A program made the translations under genes and the position numbers. A DNA stretch of 64,000 nt, taken from Marinobacter halotolerans (lineage in GTDB: Bacteria; Pseudomonadota; Gammaproteobacteria; Pseudomonadales; Oleiphilaceae). Location of the stretch: assembly GCF_008795985.1 (NCBI RefSeq), contig NZ_VMHP01000002.1, forward strand, positions 1,240,001 through 1,304,000, written 5' to 3'. The first letter of the stretch is position 1. Each line of letters opens with the position of its first letter. The notes under the pieces are model-generated. The model was not told the DNA's origin. It saw only the letters and a list, made by a program, of their open reading frames with translations, and did not search any database. Positions 17,846 through 25,938 of this stretch are shown piece by piece.

Positions 17846-17873
17846 GTCGGATTACGGCTTTGCCTAATCCGAC
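17846..17873. repeat. REP-like palindromic element
   Basis: GTCGGATTACGGC (17846-17858) and GCCTAATCCGAC (17862-17873) form a 12-bp stem with a single bulged C and TTT loop, followed by CTACGG. This GTCGGATTA...TAATCCGACCTAC form is widespread as an intergenic repeat in many gammaproteobacteria. It lies just after dnaE2 and may end or stabilise the transcript; only one copy is in the window. Confidence 0.75.
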
Positions 17874-17947
17874 CTACGGTGGAGCTGCGTTAACTCAAAG
17901 CCTGGAAGGCCTTCGCAACGGCGCCTACACCAAAATTAACAGGCTAT

Positions 17948-17976
17948 AAAAACAAGAAAACCCCGCATAAGCGGGG
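17948..17976 (-). terminator. Rho-independent terminator of oadGAB
   Basis: On the reverse strand CCCCGC-TTAT-GCGGGG (17961-17976) is followed by TTTTCTTGTTTTTA. It is 27 bp beyond the oadB stop. Confidence 0.9.
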
Positions 17977-18002
17977 TCTCCTTAATTACCTGAGCGAGAC
18001 GA

Positions 18003-19325
18003 TCAGCCAAGCAGCTTGATCATCACACCGGCAGCCACCGCAGAGCCGATCACGCCGGCCACGTTCGGGCCCATAGCGTGCATCAGCAGGAAGTTCTGCG
18101 GATTCGCCTCCAGGCCAACCTTGTTGGATACCCGTGCTGCCATTGGCACCGCAGACACACCGGCGGAACCGATCAGCGGGTTGATGGGCTCTTTGGTGAA
18201 TGCGTTCATCAGTTTTGCCATCAGAACACCGCACGCCGTGCCCACACCGAAGGCCACAATGCCCAGGCCCAGAATACCCAGGGTCTGGCCATCCAGGAAC
18301 TTATCAGCAATCAGCTTTGAACCGACAGACAGACCCAGGAAGATGGTCACAATGTTGATCAGGGCGTTCTGGGCGGTATCGCTCAGACGCTCAACCACAC
18401 CACACTCGCGCATCAGGTTACCGAAGCAGAACATGCCCAGCAGCGGTGCCGCATCCGGCAGGAACAGAACCACGGCAATCAGTACGACCAGCGGGAAGAT
18501 GATCTTCTCTTTCTTGCTCACCGGGCGCAGCTGCTCCATCTTGATCGCGCGCTCTTTCTGGCTGGTCAGAGCCTTCATGATGGGCGGCTGAATCATCGGC
18601 ACCAAAGCCATGTAGGCGTAGGCCGAGACCGCAATCGCACCAATCAGATGCGGCGCCAGAACACTTGATACATAGATCGACGTCGGACCGTCCGCACCAC
18701 CGATGATACCGATGGCTGCCGCCTCAAGAATGGTAAATTCAAGGATGCCAAGCCAGTCAAGCAGAGCTGCACCCAGCACTGTACCGAAAATGCCGAACTG
18801 AGCTGCAGCGCCCAGAAGCAAGGTCTTCGGGTTTGCCAGCAATGGACCGAAGTCCGTCATGGCGCCCACACCCATGAAGATCAGCAGAGGACCGATGGTA
18901 CTGCCGATAACCACGGTGTAGAAGTTATAGAGCATGCCGTTGCCATAGCCGTTGTCCTGTGCGATGGCATTCGCAGCACTGACGGCTGAATAACCGGCAT
19001 CGTTGTAGGCAGCCTTGAACGCTTCCTTGATTTCCGGGGTCACTGCCTGGCCAGCCTGGTAGGCAACATCCAGCGTACCCGCCAACGCAGCTAACACCTG
19101 CGGCTTGGCAAAGTGGAGAGCGTTTTCCGCGGCCGACAGGGCAAGCCCTGCCTCCGGAATGTTCGCCAGAATGCCGCCAAAACCGATCGGCACCAGCAGC
19201 AACGGCTCAAAGCCCTTGCGGATCGCAAGGAACAGCAGAAGAAGGCCGACAGCAATCATAACCGCCTGGCCGAGTTCGAGATTGAACAGGCCACTACCTG
19301 TCCAGAGTGTCATTAACTTTTCCAT
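18003..19325 (-). CDS. oadB: Na+-pumping oxaloacetate decarboxylase, beta subunit
   Basis: Membrane subunit that accepts the carboxyl group from biotin, releases CO2 and exports sodium. 440 residues with about ten hydrophobic helices. Conserved sodium-path segments are visible: [14 protein letters not shown] with the key Asp (about residue 210), and C-terminal [18 protein letters not shown] and [16 protein letters not shown]. Third gene of the oadG-oadA-oadB operon, 13 bp after oadA. Methylmalonyl-CoA or glutaconyl-CoA decarboxylase beta subunits are close homologues; the neighbouring OadA alpha subunit favours oxaloacetate. Confidence 0.95.
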   Translation of the reverse strand: MEKLMTLWTGSGLFNLELGQAVMIAVGLLLLFLAIRKGFEPLLLVPIGFGGILANIPEAGLALSAAENALHFAKPQVLAALAGTLDVAYQAGQAVTPEIKEAFKAAYNDAGYSAVSAANAIAQDNGYGNGMLYNFYTVVIGSTIGPLLIFMGVGAMTDFGPLLANPKTLLLGAAAQFGIFGTVLGAALLDWLGILEFTILEAAAIGIIGGADGPTSIYVSSVLAPHLIGAIAVSAYAYMALVPMIQPPIMKALTSQKERAIKMEQLRPVSKKEKIIFPLVVLIAVVLFLPDAAPLLGMFCFGNLMRECGVVERLSDTAQNALINIVTIFLGLSVGSKLIADKFLDGQTLGILGLGIVAFGVGTACGVLMAKLMNAFTKEPINPLIGSAGVSAVPMAARVSNKVGLEANPQNFLLMHAMGPNVAGVIGSAVAAGVMIKLLG

Positions 19326-19338
19326 GGAATGCTGGCCC

Positions 19339-21132
19339 TTATCCGATTGTCAGCATTTCATCACCAACGGACACGGCATCACCGACCTTGATGAAAATGT
19401 CGCCGATAGTGCCGGCCTTCGGTGCGCGGATTTCTGTTTCCATTTTCATGGCTTCGAGAATAATCAGCACATCGCCTTCTTCCACGGCTTCGCCGGGCGA
19501 AACCAGAACCTTGAAAATGTTACCGCCCAATGGAGCCGGAACCGGATCACCGCCGCCAGGCGCAGGCGCCGCAGCTGGCTCTGAAGACTGGGCACCGGAG
19601 GTTGAACCGTCACTGCCCTGAATCTGGCTGATCTCACCACCTTCATTCACGGCAACCACGTACTTCTTGCCGTTCACTTCCACCGTGTAGGTCTCTGGTC
19701 CATCCTGCTTCGCAGGGGCGGAGGCAGCCACATCGGCCGTGGGAACCGGCTCGAAAGCGTCAGGGTTGTCGCGGTTTTCCAGGAACTTGAGACCGATCTG
19801 GGGGAACAGCGCGTAAGTCAGCACATCATCAATCTTGTTCTCGGAAAGCCTGATGCCCTTTTCTTCGGCAATCTTATCCAGCTCCTCGGTCAGCCGGTCC
19901 ATTTCCGGATCCAGCAGATCCGCCGGGCGACAGGTCACCGGCTCTTTGCCTTCCAGCACCCGCTCCTGCAGTTCCTTGTTGAACTTCGCCGGGGCAGCAC
20001 CATACTCGCCTTTCAGGATTGCAGACGTTTCCTTTGAGATGGACTTGTAACGCTCACCGGTCAGCACGTTCAGTACCGCCTGGGTGCCGACAATCTGTGA
20101 GGTCGGGGTCACCAGCGGGATAAAGCCCAGATCCTCACGGACCTTCGGAATCTCGGCCAGAACTTCATCGAACTTGTCGCTGGCGTTCTGCTCCTTGAGC
20201 TGGTTCTCCATGTTGGTGAGCATGCCACCGGGCACCTGGGCAATCAGGATGCGGGAATCGGTGCCGCGCAGGCTGCCCTCAAAGCGAGCGTATTTTTTGC
20301 GCACTTGCCGGAAGTAGCTGGCAATTTCTTCCAGCAGGGTGAGATCCAGGCCAGTGTCGCGTTCCGTGCCCTCAAGAATCGCTACGACCGCTTCAGTGGG
20401 CGAGTGACCGTAGGTCATGCTCATTGAAGATATAGCGGTATCCACGTTGTCGATACCCGCTTCCGCAGCTTTGATTGCGGTTGCAGTAGACATGCCAGTG
20501 GTGGCGTGGCACTGCATGTGAATCGGAATATCCAGCTCTTTCTTCAGACGGCTGACCAGATCGAAGGCCACGTAGGGTTTGAGAATACCGGCCATGTCCT
20601 TGATAGCGATAGAGTCGGCGCCCATGCTGGCCACCTCTTTCGCCATATCGACCCACATCTCAATGGTGTGAACCGGGCTGGTGGTATAGGCAATGGTGCC
20701 CTGGGCATGCTTGCCGGTTTTCTTCACGGCCTTGATGGCAGTGTCCAGATTACGCGGATCGTTCATCGCATCGAAAATGCGGAACACGTCGATGCCGTTC
20801 TCAGCCGCACGATCACAAAAACGCTCTACCACATCATCCGCGTAGTGCCGGTAGCCCAGAAGGTTCTGACCACGAAGCAACATCTGCTGCTGGGTATTTG
20901 GCATGGCCTTCTTCAGTTCACGGATGCGCTCCCAGGGGTCTTCGCCCAGATAACGGATACACGCATCAAATGTGGCACCGCCCCAGGATTCGAGGGACCA
21001 GAAGCCAACCTTGTCGAGCTTCTCGGCAATGGGCAGCATGTCATCAAGGCGCATACGGGTCGCCAGCAGGGACTGGTGTGCGTCGCGCAGGATAACGTCC
21101 GTAATCCCTAACGGTTTCTTTGTGTCAGTCAT
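19339..21132 (-). CDS. oadA: Oxaloacetate decarboxylase, alpha subunit (biotin carrier)
   Basis: Transfers the C4 carboxyl of oxaloacetate to biotin. 597 residues: an N-terminal carboxyltransferase TIM barrel ([19 protein letters not shown] at the start; metal-ligand [10 protein letters not shown] near residue 208), a conserved carboxylase central region, a Pro/Ala-rich linker (about 490-525) and a C-terminal biotinyl domain with the biotinylated Lys563 in EAMKMET. RBS GAAGG precedes ATG 21132. It works with oadG and oadB on either side to convert decarboxylation energy into a sodium gradient. Confidence 0.96.
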   Translation of the reverse strand: MTDTKKPLGITDVILRDAHQSLLATRMRLDDMLPIAEKLDKVGFWSLESWGGATFDACIRYLGEDPWERIRELKKAMPNTQQQMLLRGQNLLGYRHYADDVVERFCDRAAENGIDVFRIFDAMNDPRNLDTAIKAVKKTGKHAQGTIAYTTSPVHTIEMWVDMAKEVASMGADSIAIKDMAGILKPYVAFDLVSRLKKELDIPIHMQCHATTGMSTATAIKAAEAGIDNVDTAISSMSMTYGHSPTEAVVAILEGTERDTGLDLTLLEEIASYFRQVRKKYARFEGSLRGTDSRILIAQVPGGMLTNMENQLKEQNASDKFDEVLAEIPKVREDLGFIPLVTPTSQIVGTQAVLNVLTGERYKSISKETSAILKGEYGAAPAKFNKELQERVLEGKEPVTCRPADLLDPEMDRLTEELDKIAEEKGIRLSENKIDDVLTYALFPQIGLKFLENRDNPDAFEPVPTADVAASAPAKQDGPETYTVEVNGKKYVVAVNEGGEISQIQGSDGSTSGAQSSEPAAAPAPGGGDPVPAPLGGNIFKVLVSPGEAVEEGDVLIILEAMKMETEIRAPKAGTIGDIFIKVGDAVSVGDEMLTIG

Positions 21133-21174
21133 CGTGTCAGCCTTCTGTTTAAAGGTTCTAATCTGTCTTCCGGG

Positions 21175-21426
21175 TCACTTCTTGTGGCGGGCCCGGAATT
21201 GTGCAATCGCTTTTTTAATGGCTTCGGCGGTGTCAGGATCGACCGACGGAGATGCCGAAGGCTTTGCACGTGGAGTTTTCGCCGGGGCGACCGGTTCGTC
21301 AGGACCGAGCCGCAGGATCAGTTTGGACATGAGCAGGGTTGCGAATACCAGAATAATCAGGAATACGAACACAAACCCCATGCCTGCGACCATCAGATCG
21401 ACGGCTTGTGACATCAGCTCACTCAT
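21175..21426 (-). CDS. oadG: Oxaloacetate decarboxylase, gamma subunit
   Basis: 83-residue assembly subunit that anchors OadA to OadB. One N-terminal membrane helix (about 13-35, MGFVFVFLIILVFATLLMSKLI) is followed by a Pro/Ala-rich linker and a basic, helical cytoplasmic tail (EAIKKAIAQFRARHKK). Family members carry zinc-binding residues near the C-terminus; here a single His in RARHKK is visible. First gene of the operon; a 20-bp interrupted inverted repeat lies about 57 bp upstream. Confidence 0.92.
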   Translation of the reverse strand: MSELMSQAVDLMVAGMGFVFVFLIILVFATLLMSKLILRLGPDEPVAPAKTPRAKPSASPSVDPDTAEAIKKAIAQFRARHKK

Positions 21427-21482
21427 ACCGAATAGCTACCTGTGTTGAACGTTGATTTCCCCGAAAACCGCATCATCAAAGG

Positions 21483-21502
21483 CCTTAGACTTTAGGCTAA
21501 GG
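21483..21502. repeat. Inverted repeat upstream of oadG (possible operator)
   Basis: CCTTAG (21483-21488) and CTAAGG (21497-21502) are exact inverted halves separated by eight bases, in the spacer between oadG and dbpA. The position suits an operator for oadGAB, but no regulator can be named. Confidence 0.35.
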
Positions 21503-21614
21503 TAATGCTGGCCCGTTCGGGAGGCAAAATCCCGCGTAATTTACCGTTTTCCGCCCCCCTGAGCAAGCAAATGACATCTTTCAATAAGTGGTTTCCGAGC
21601 ATAAATAGCCGGTT

Positions 21615-22988
21615 TCATGCATAACGCACGCGCATTTTCCGGCCCTTGATACGACCGTTTTCCAAACGCTTCAGGGCCGTCGCTGCCGCAGACTTTTCCA
21701 CGGCTACAAAGCACTGAAAATCAAACAGATCAATCTTGCCAACTACATTACCTGGCAACCCTGCCTCACCGGTGAGAGCGCCCAGGACATCCCCCGGACG
21801 CACCTTGTCCTTCCGGCCACCGGCAATACAAAGCGTTTTCATGACTGGCGTTACCGGCTTCAATGGCGTGGCAAGAAGTTCTGCGGTGTTTCCCCACTCC
21901 ACCGCAAGTCCGCGCCGGGACTCCAGACGATTTATCTTATGAGACTGGGCGGGGGTGCAGAAAGTAACGGCAAGCCCCTGCTCGCCGGCGCGGCCAGTAC
22001 GGCCGATTCGGTGGATATGAACTTCGCTGTCCCGCGCTGGTTCGACATTCACCACCAACGGCAACGATTTGATATCCAGCCCCCGGGCCGCCACGTCTGT
22101 CGCCACAAGCACCGAACAACTCTTGTTGCCAAACCGGACCAGTACACTGTCCCGATCACGCTGCTCAAGATCACCATGCAACGCCAGCGCCGAAAAACCA
22201 CGCTCGTTGAGGGCAGCGGACACCTCATCGCACTGCTGTTTGGTGTTGCAGAAGGCGATGCAGGAATCCGGCTGATGGGTCGAGAGAAGTGCCTGTAGCG
22301 CCTCCAGTTGTTGGCCGGGCGAAAGCTCGTAAAAAGTCTCGGAGATATCCGACACCACATCCGCCTGTTCGATCCTCACGTCCACAGGCGCTCTCTGATA
22401 ACGCTCACTGAGCACACGGATCGCTTTGGGCCAGGTAGCCGAGAACATCAGTGTCTGACGGTCTGCGGGTGCCTGACCGATGATATCCTCGACGGCTTCT
22501 TCAAAACCCATATCCAGCATCCGATCTGCCTCATCAAGAATAAGCGTGCTGAGGCGGTTCAGTTTCAAAGTGCCTTTACGTAGATGGTCCTGAATTCTGC
22601 CGGGCGTACCCACAACCAGGTGAGCACCATGACTCAGCGAACCGATCTGGGGCCCGATAGAAACACCGCCACAAAGCGAAATAATCTTCACGTTATCCTT
22701 AGCTCTGGCAAGCTCACGGAGCGATTTGGCCACCTGATCGGCAAGCTCGCGGGTGGGACAGAGCACAAGGGCCTGCACCGAAAAGCTAGCCACATCAAGC
22801 TTCTCTATGACCGGTATTCCAAACGCCGCGGTTTTACCACTGCCAGTCTGGGCCTGAGCGATGACATCCCGACCCTGCAGAGCAGGCGGCAGAGCCGATG
22901 CCTGAACCGGAGTCGGGTTGTCGTAGCCCAGCTTCTGCAGGTTGGCGCGCATGGACGCGGAAAGATCAAGCTCGCTGAAAGACGACAT
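21615..22988 (-). CDS. dbpA: ATP-dependent RNA helicase DbpA
   Basis: DEAD-box helicase acting on 23S rRNA hairpin 92 during 50S assembly. 457 residues with Q motif (NPTPVQASALPPAL), Walker A AQTGSGKTAAFG, DEAD, SAT in MFSATWP and HRIGRTGRAG. The C-terminal 75 residues form the DbpA-specific RNA-binding domain (KVRPGDVLGALTGEAGLP, then KMRVRYA), which distinguishes it from RhlE or SrmB. Divergent from the DUF2058 gene. The spacer to oadG (21427-21614) shows no clear terminator. Confidence 0.95.
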   Translation of the reverse strand: MSSFSELDLSASMRANLQKLGYDNPTPVQASALPPALQGRDVIAQAQTGSGKTAAFGIPVIEKLDVASFSVQALVLCPTRELADQVAKSLRELARAKDNVKIISLCGGVSIGPQIGSLSHGAHLVVGTPGRIQDHLRKGTLKLNRLSTLILDEADRMLDMGFEEAVEDIIGQAPADRQTLMFSATWPKAIRVLSERYQRAPVDVRIEQADVVSDISETFYELSPGQQLEALQALLSTHQPDSCIAFCNTKQQCDEVSAALNERGFSALALHGDLEQRDRDSVLVRFGNKSCSVLVATDVAARGLDIKSLPLVVNVEPARDSEVHIHRIGRTGRAGEQGLAVTFCTPAQSHKINRLESRRGLAVEWGNTAELLATPLKPVTPVMKTLCIAGGRKDKVRPGDVLGALTGEAGLPGNVVGKIDLFDFQCFVAVEKSAAATALKRLENGRIKGRKMRVRYA

Positions 22989-23037
22989 AAACAGGTTTCC
23001 CGGAAAGGTAGGCAGATAACTTCAAATGGTGAACGGC

Positions 23038-23066
23038 TTCGACGTGACATCATTGGTGCGTATAAT
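23038..23066 (+). promoter_or_regulatory. Sigma-70 promoter of the DUF2058 gene
   Basis: TTCGAC (23038-23043), 17-base spacer, perfect TATAAT (23061-23066). Transcription would begin near 23073, about 36 nt before the ATG at 23109. Confidence 0.75.
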
Positions 23067-23108
23067 CAACGTAGTCTACCAGAATTCGACATCCGCTACG
23101 GAGCTGTT

Positions 23109-23645
23109 ATGCCATCCCTTCAGGATCAACTCTTGAAAGCCGGCCTTGCTGACGAAAAGAAAGCCAAGGCAATAAAGAACGAGAAACGGAAAAAGCGCAA
23201 GCAACAGCCCAAAGGCACGGCAGAAATCAGCGAAACCGAGATTCGCGCCCGCCAGGCCAGGGAAGAAAAAGCTGAAAGAGACCGCCAACTGAACCTGGAA
23301 CGCCAGAAACAAGCCAATAAAAAGGCGATTCAGGCGCAGATCCGTCAACTGATCGAAACCAACCGGATTGAACGGTCCGGCGGCGAAACCGCCTATCAGT
23401 TTGTGGATAACAAGAAGATCAAAAAGTTGTATGTGACGGAGACGATGGCGGATCAGCTGGCGAGGGGGCGGTTGGCGGTGGTTCTATTGAACGGTTCCTA
23501 TGAAATCGTGGCTGAAGGGGTTGCCCGGAAGATTATGGAAAGGGACGAGTCAGCTGTGGTTGCGCTTCATGAGCGGCAGGAAGACGACCTTGGGGATGAC
23601 GATCCCTATGCAGGATATGAGATTCCTGATGATTTGATGTGGTGA
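23109..23645 (+). CDS. DUF2058 (YaiL-type) nucleoprotein-like protein
   Basis: 178 residues starting MPSLQDQLLKAGLADEKKAKA. The first 90 residues are very rich in Lys/Arg/Glu/Gln and predicted helical or coiled coil (KNEKRKKRKQQPKG; EEKAERDRQLNLERQKQANKKA). A compact C-terminal part reads FVDNKKIKKLYVTETMADQL and ends DPYAGYEIPDDLMW. This is the DUF2058 architecture of E. coli YaiL, described only as a nucleoprotein or polynucleotide-associated protein. The open frame runs upstream through dbpA in antisense; ATG 23109 is chosen because a good promoter lies directly before it. Confidence 0.88.
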   Translation: MPSLQDQLLKAGLADEKKAKAIKNEKRKKRKQQPKGTAEISETEIRARQAREEKAERDRQLNLERQKQANKKAIQAQIRQLIETNRIERSGGETAYQFVDNKKIKKLYVTETMADQLARGRLAVVLLNGSYEIVAEGVARKIMERDESAVVALHERQEDDLGDDDPYAGYEIPDDLMW

Positions 23646-23663
23646 CGGGAGGGAGGATTATTC

Positions 23664-23734
23664 GGGCTAGCGCCCTCACCCCTTCGGGGCCGTCGTCGCT
23701 TTGCGACGACGTTCCTCAGCACACACTGTGTGCT
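23664..23734. repeat. Cluster of four short perfect hairpins beside tRNA genes
   Basis: GGGC-TAGC-GCCC (23664-23675), CCCC-TTC-GGGG (23679-23689), CGTCGTCGC-TTT-GCGACGACG (23691-23711, 9-bp stem) and AGCACACA-C-TGTGTGCT (23718-23734) follow one another with almost no spacing. Similar C+G-rich hairpin strings near tRNA genes occur in other marine gammaproteobacteria (from memory, not searched). An open frame across it looks spurious. Role unknown. Confidence 0.6.
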
Positions 23735-23780
23735 TCGGTCGAACCTCTTTCGGCTCAAATCCTTTCCAGCTCCGAGACAT

Positions 23781-23809
23781 ACAAACAAAAAACCCCGCTG
23801 GAAGCGGGG
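23781..23809 (-). terminator. Rho-independent terminator of the tRNA cluster
   Basis: On the reverse strand CCCCGCT-TCC-AGCGGGG (23793-23809) is followed by TTTTTTGTTTGT. It lies 15 bp beyond the 3' end of the last tRNA-Arg. Confidence 0.9.
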
Positions 23810-23823
23810 TCTTTCGTTTGATA

Positions 23824-23900
23824 TGGCGCGGCTGGGAGGATTCGAACCTCCGACCGCCTGGTTCGTAGCCAGGTACTCTATCCAGCTGAGCTACAGCCGC
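23824..23900 (-). tRNA. tRNA-Arg(ACG), copy 2
   Basis: 77 nt including an encoded CCA. Acceptor GCGGCTG/CAGCCGC, D-arm GCTCAGCTGGATAGAG, anticodon loop CTACGAA (anticodon ACG, read as ICG after deamination by TadA), and T-arm GGAGGTTCGAATCCTCC. The RNA is identical to the next copy upstream in transcription. It decodes CGU, CGC and CGA. Confidence 0.98.
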
Positions 23901-23947
23901 TTAAAAACTGCTAAATCTTTAATGCTCACTTGAAGCATTTGAATAAA

Positions 23948-24024
23948 TGGCGCGGCTGGGAGGATTCGAACCTCCGACCGCCTGGTTCGTAGCCAGGTAC
24001 TCTATCCAGCTGAGCTACAGCCGC
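23948..24024 (-). tRNA. tRNA-Arg(ACG), copy 1
   Basis: Same 77-nt gene as the copy at 23824-23900, base for base through the CCA end, 47 bp apart. Likely a tandem duplication kept for gene dosage. Both sit in one transcript after tRNA-Ser. Confidence 0.98.
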
Positions 24025-24058
24025 GCAATATTCTTTCGAACTGCCACATCGTAAATAG

Positions 24059-24149
24059 TGGCGGAGAGGGAGGGATTCGAACCCTCGATACGCGCAATGC
24101 GTATGGCTCCTTAGCAGGGAGCTGGTTTCAGCCACTCACCCACCTCTCC
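24059..24149 (-). tRNA. tRNA-Ser(GCT)
   Basis: 91 nt including encoded CCA. Acceptor GGAGAGG/CCTCTCC, anticodon stem GCTCC/GGAGC with loop CTGCTAA (anticodon GCT), a long variable arm (TACGCATTGCGCGTA) typical of class II tRNA, and T-arm GAGGGTTCGAATCCCTC. Decodes AGC and AGU. First gene of the cluster, downstream of csrA, as in Pseudomonas and E. coli. Confidence 0.98.
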
Positions 24150-24210
24150 TTCAGAACGGGGCGTATACTACCATAATTTTTCTGTTTTCATAGGGTTGAC
24201 AGAAGTTTTA

Positions 24211-24408
24211 TCAGCTATTGCCCGGTTCAGGTTCTTCGGAACCCTTTTCACTCTGAATGCGCTGATAAATTTCTTCCCGATGCACAGCAACCTCTTTCGG
24301 AGCATTCACACCGATACGGACCTGGTTTCCCTTCACCCCAAGAACAGTCACGGTAATGTCATCACCAACCATCAGGGTTTCGCCAACACGGCGAGTCAAA
24401 ATCAACAT
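24211..24408 (-). CDS. csrA: Carbon storage regulator CsrA/RsmA
   Basis: 65-residue RNA-binding dimer that represses or activates translation by binding GGA motifs in leaders, controlling carbon flow, motility and biofilm. Sequence [20 protein letters not shown] and [24 protein letters not shown] shows both binding faces (Leu4, Arg6, Arg7 and Val42, Arg44). ATG 24408 is chosen over an in-frame GTG nine bases upstream because it matches the invariant N-terminus; GGGAG lies about nine bases before it. A candidate promoter TTAGTC-N18-TATAAA sits on the reverse strand, with its -10 at 24463-24468. Confidence 0.97.
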   Translation of the reverse strand: MLILTRRVGETLMVGDDITVTVLGVKGNQVRIGVNAPKEVAVHREEIYQRIQSEKGSEEPEPGNS

Positions 24409-24588
24409 GCTCTTCACTCCCTTTGCGCAAACTTGCCTACGTGGGCAAATGTATACTTTCTATTTATATGGTGGGATCACTTGTCTGACTAAATCCGTAT
24501 AAGGACCTAGCCCCAAGACAAAAAGCTGTCGCTTGCAAATGATGCCCTTCTAATTACCCGGATCCTTCCACCAAAGATTCAGTGAAGA

Positions 24589-25824
24589 TCAGGCTTCTTC
24601 TATCCCCGGCTTATCCAGCTCAAACGCACTGTGCAACGCACGAACCGCAAGCTCAAGATATTTCTCGTCAATCACAACGGAAATCTTGATTTCCGATGTT
24701 GAGATCATAAGGATGTTAATCCCCTCGTTCGAGAGAGCCGCAAACATCTTCGTTGCTACCCCTGCGTGGGACCGCATCCCGACACCAACAATACTGACCT
24801 TCGCGATCTTGCTGTCACCTGTAACCTGTCTGGCGCCCAATTCATCGGCCACTGCCTGGAGTATAGACTGGGCACGCTTGAAGTCGTTCCGGTGCACGGT
24901 AAAAGTGAAGTCAGTGCGATTGTCCGCACCCACGTTCTGCACAATCATGTCTACTTCGATGTTGGCGTCACTGACCGGTTTGAGAATGCGCAGCGCGCTA
25001 CCCGGGGTATCCGGCACGCCGGCTATAGTGACTTTGGCTTCATCGCGATTGAAGGCGATGCCGGAAACGACCGGTTGTTCCATGACGTTTTCATCCTCAA
25101 GAGTAATCAGAGTTCCTTCCCCTTCTGCAAAGCTGGAAAGGACTCGTAAAGGAACGTTGTATTTACCTGCGAATTCGACCGCCCGGATCTGGAGAACCTT
25201 GGAACCGAGGCTGGCCATTTCAATCATTTCTTCGAACGTAATCCGTTCAAGCCTGCGGGCACTGTCTACCACTCTCGGATCGGTCGTGTAAACGCCGTCA
25301 ACATCGGTATAGATCTGGCACTCGTCGGCTTTCAGTGCCGCTGCCAACGCCACGGCCGTGGTATCTGAACCGCCTCGGCCAAGCGTGGTGATATTCCCAG
25401 TGTCGTCAATACCCTGGAATCCGGCAACCACGACAACCCGACCGGCATCAAGATCTTCCCGCATGCGTTGTTCATCGATCTGTTTGATACGGGCCTTGGT
25501 GTGGCTGCTATCGGTAAGAATCCGCACTTGCGATCCAGTATAGGAACGAGCCGCACAGCCACGCTTCTGCAGCGCCATGGACAAAAGCGCAATGGTTACC
25601 TGCTCGCCGGTGGATACCAGAACGTCCATTTCGCGGGGTGTCGGGTCTTCCATGATTTCGTTGGCCAGCCCGATCAGCCGGTTGGTTTCACCGCTCATGG
25701 CGGAAACAACCACAACAACATCATGCCCTTCGTTGCGAAAGCGGGCGACCTTCTTTGCAACCGCTGAGATGCGTTCAGTGGTTCCCACGGAAGTGCCACC
25801 GAATTTCTGAACCAAAAGCGCCAT
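24589..25824 (-). CDS. lysC: Aspartate kinase
   Basis: Phosphorylates aspartate, the first step to lysine, threonine, methionine and diaminopimelate. 411 residues: kinase domain with KFGGTSVG (7-14), STGEQV and [16 protein letters not shown], then two ACT regulatory domains from about 265 ([17 protein letters not shown] and [15 protein letters not shown]). This is the monofunctional Pseudomonas/Corynebacterium type, usually feedback-inhibited by lysine plus threonine. It sits between alaS (114 bp upstream) and csrA as in Pseudomonas. I see no lysine riboswitch in the short upstream spacer. Confidence 0.97.
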   Translation of the reverse strand: MALLVQKFGGTSVGTTERISAVAKKVARFRNEGHDVVVVVSAMSGETNRLIGLANEIMEDPTPREMDVLVSTGEQVTIALLSMALQKRGCAARSYTGSQVRILTDSSHTKARIKQIDEQRMREDLDAGRVVVVAGFQGIDDTGNITTLGRGGSDTTAVALAAALKADECQIYTDVDGVYTTDPRVVDSARRLERITFEEMIEMASLGSKVLQIRAVEFAGKYNVPLRVLSSFAEGEGTLITLEDENVMEQPVVSGIAFNRDEAKVTIAGVPDTPGSALRILKPVSDANIEVDMIVQNVGADNRTDFTFTVHRNDFKRAQSILQAVADELGARQVTGDSKIAKVSIVGVGMRSHAGVATKMFAALSNEGINILMISTSEIKISVVIDEKYLELAVRALHSAFELDKPGIEEA

Positions 25825-25938
25825 TGTCTTTGCGATACCCTAGCTGAAAGCCCCAAGAACACCCTGATGATCGCAGAAAAAGTTCTGCAGATCGTAAGCG
25901 GGCGAGTATAAACGCCTGTGCGGCGTTAAAACAGACAG

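Noticed and set aside
22584..23108. N-terminal extension of the DUF2058 gene (175 codons)
   Set aside because: It runs antisense to dbpA, and a good promoter plus the family-like N-terminus MPSLQDQLLKAGLAD begin at 23109.
23639..23821. 60-codon forward frame across the hairpin cluster
   Set aside because: It is made of palindromes and the tRNA-cluster terminator, has no RBS, and looks like the spurious proteins often called beside tRNA genes.
23730..24135. Small open frames over the tRNA genes
   Set aside because: They translate tRNA sequence; the three tRNAs fold completely with correct anticodons and CCA ends.
24433..24448. Hairpin TTGCC/GGCAA in the csrA leader as a CsrA autoregulatory site
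   Set aside because: The loop (CACGTA on the reverse strand) has no GGA, so it does not fit the CsrA binding rule.
25825..25938. Lysine riboswitch before lysC
   Set aside because: The spacer to alaS is only 114 bp and shows no multi-stem aptamer; the full lysine aptamer needs about 170 nt.
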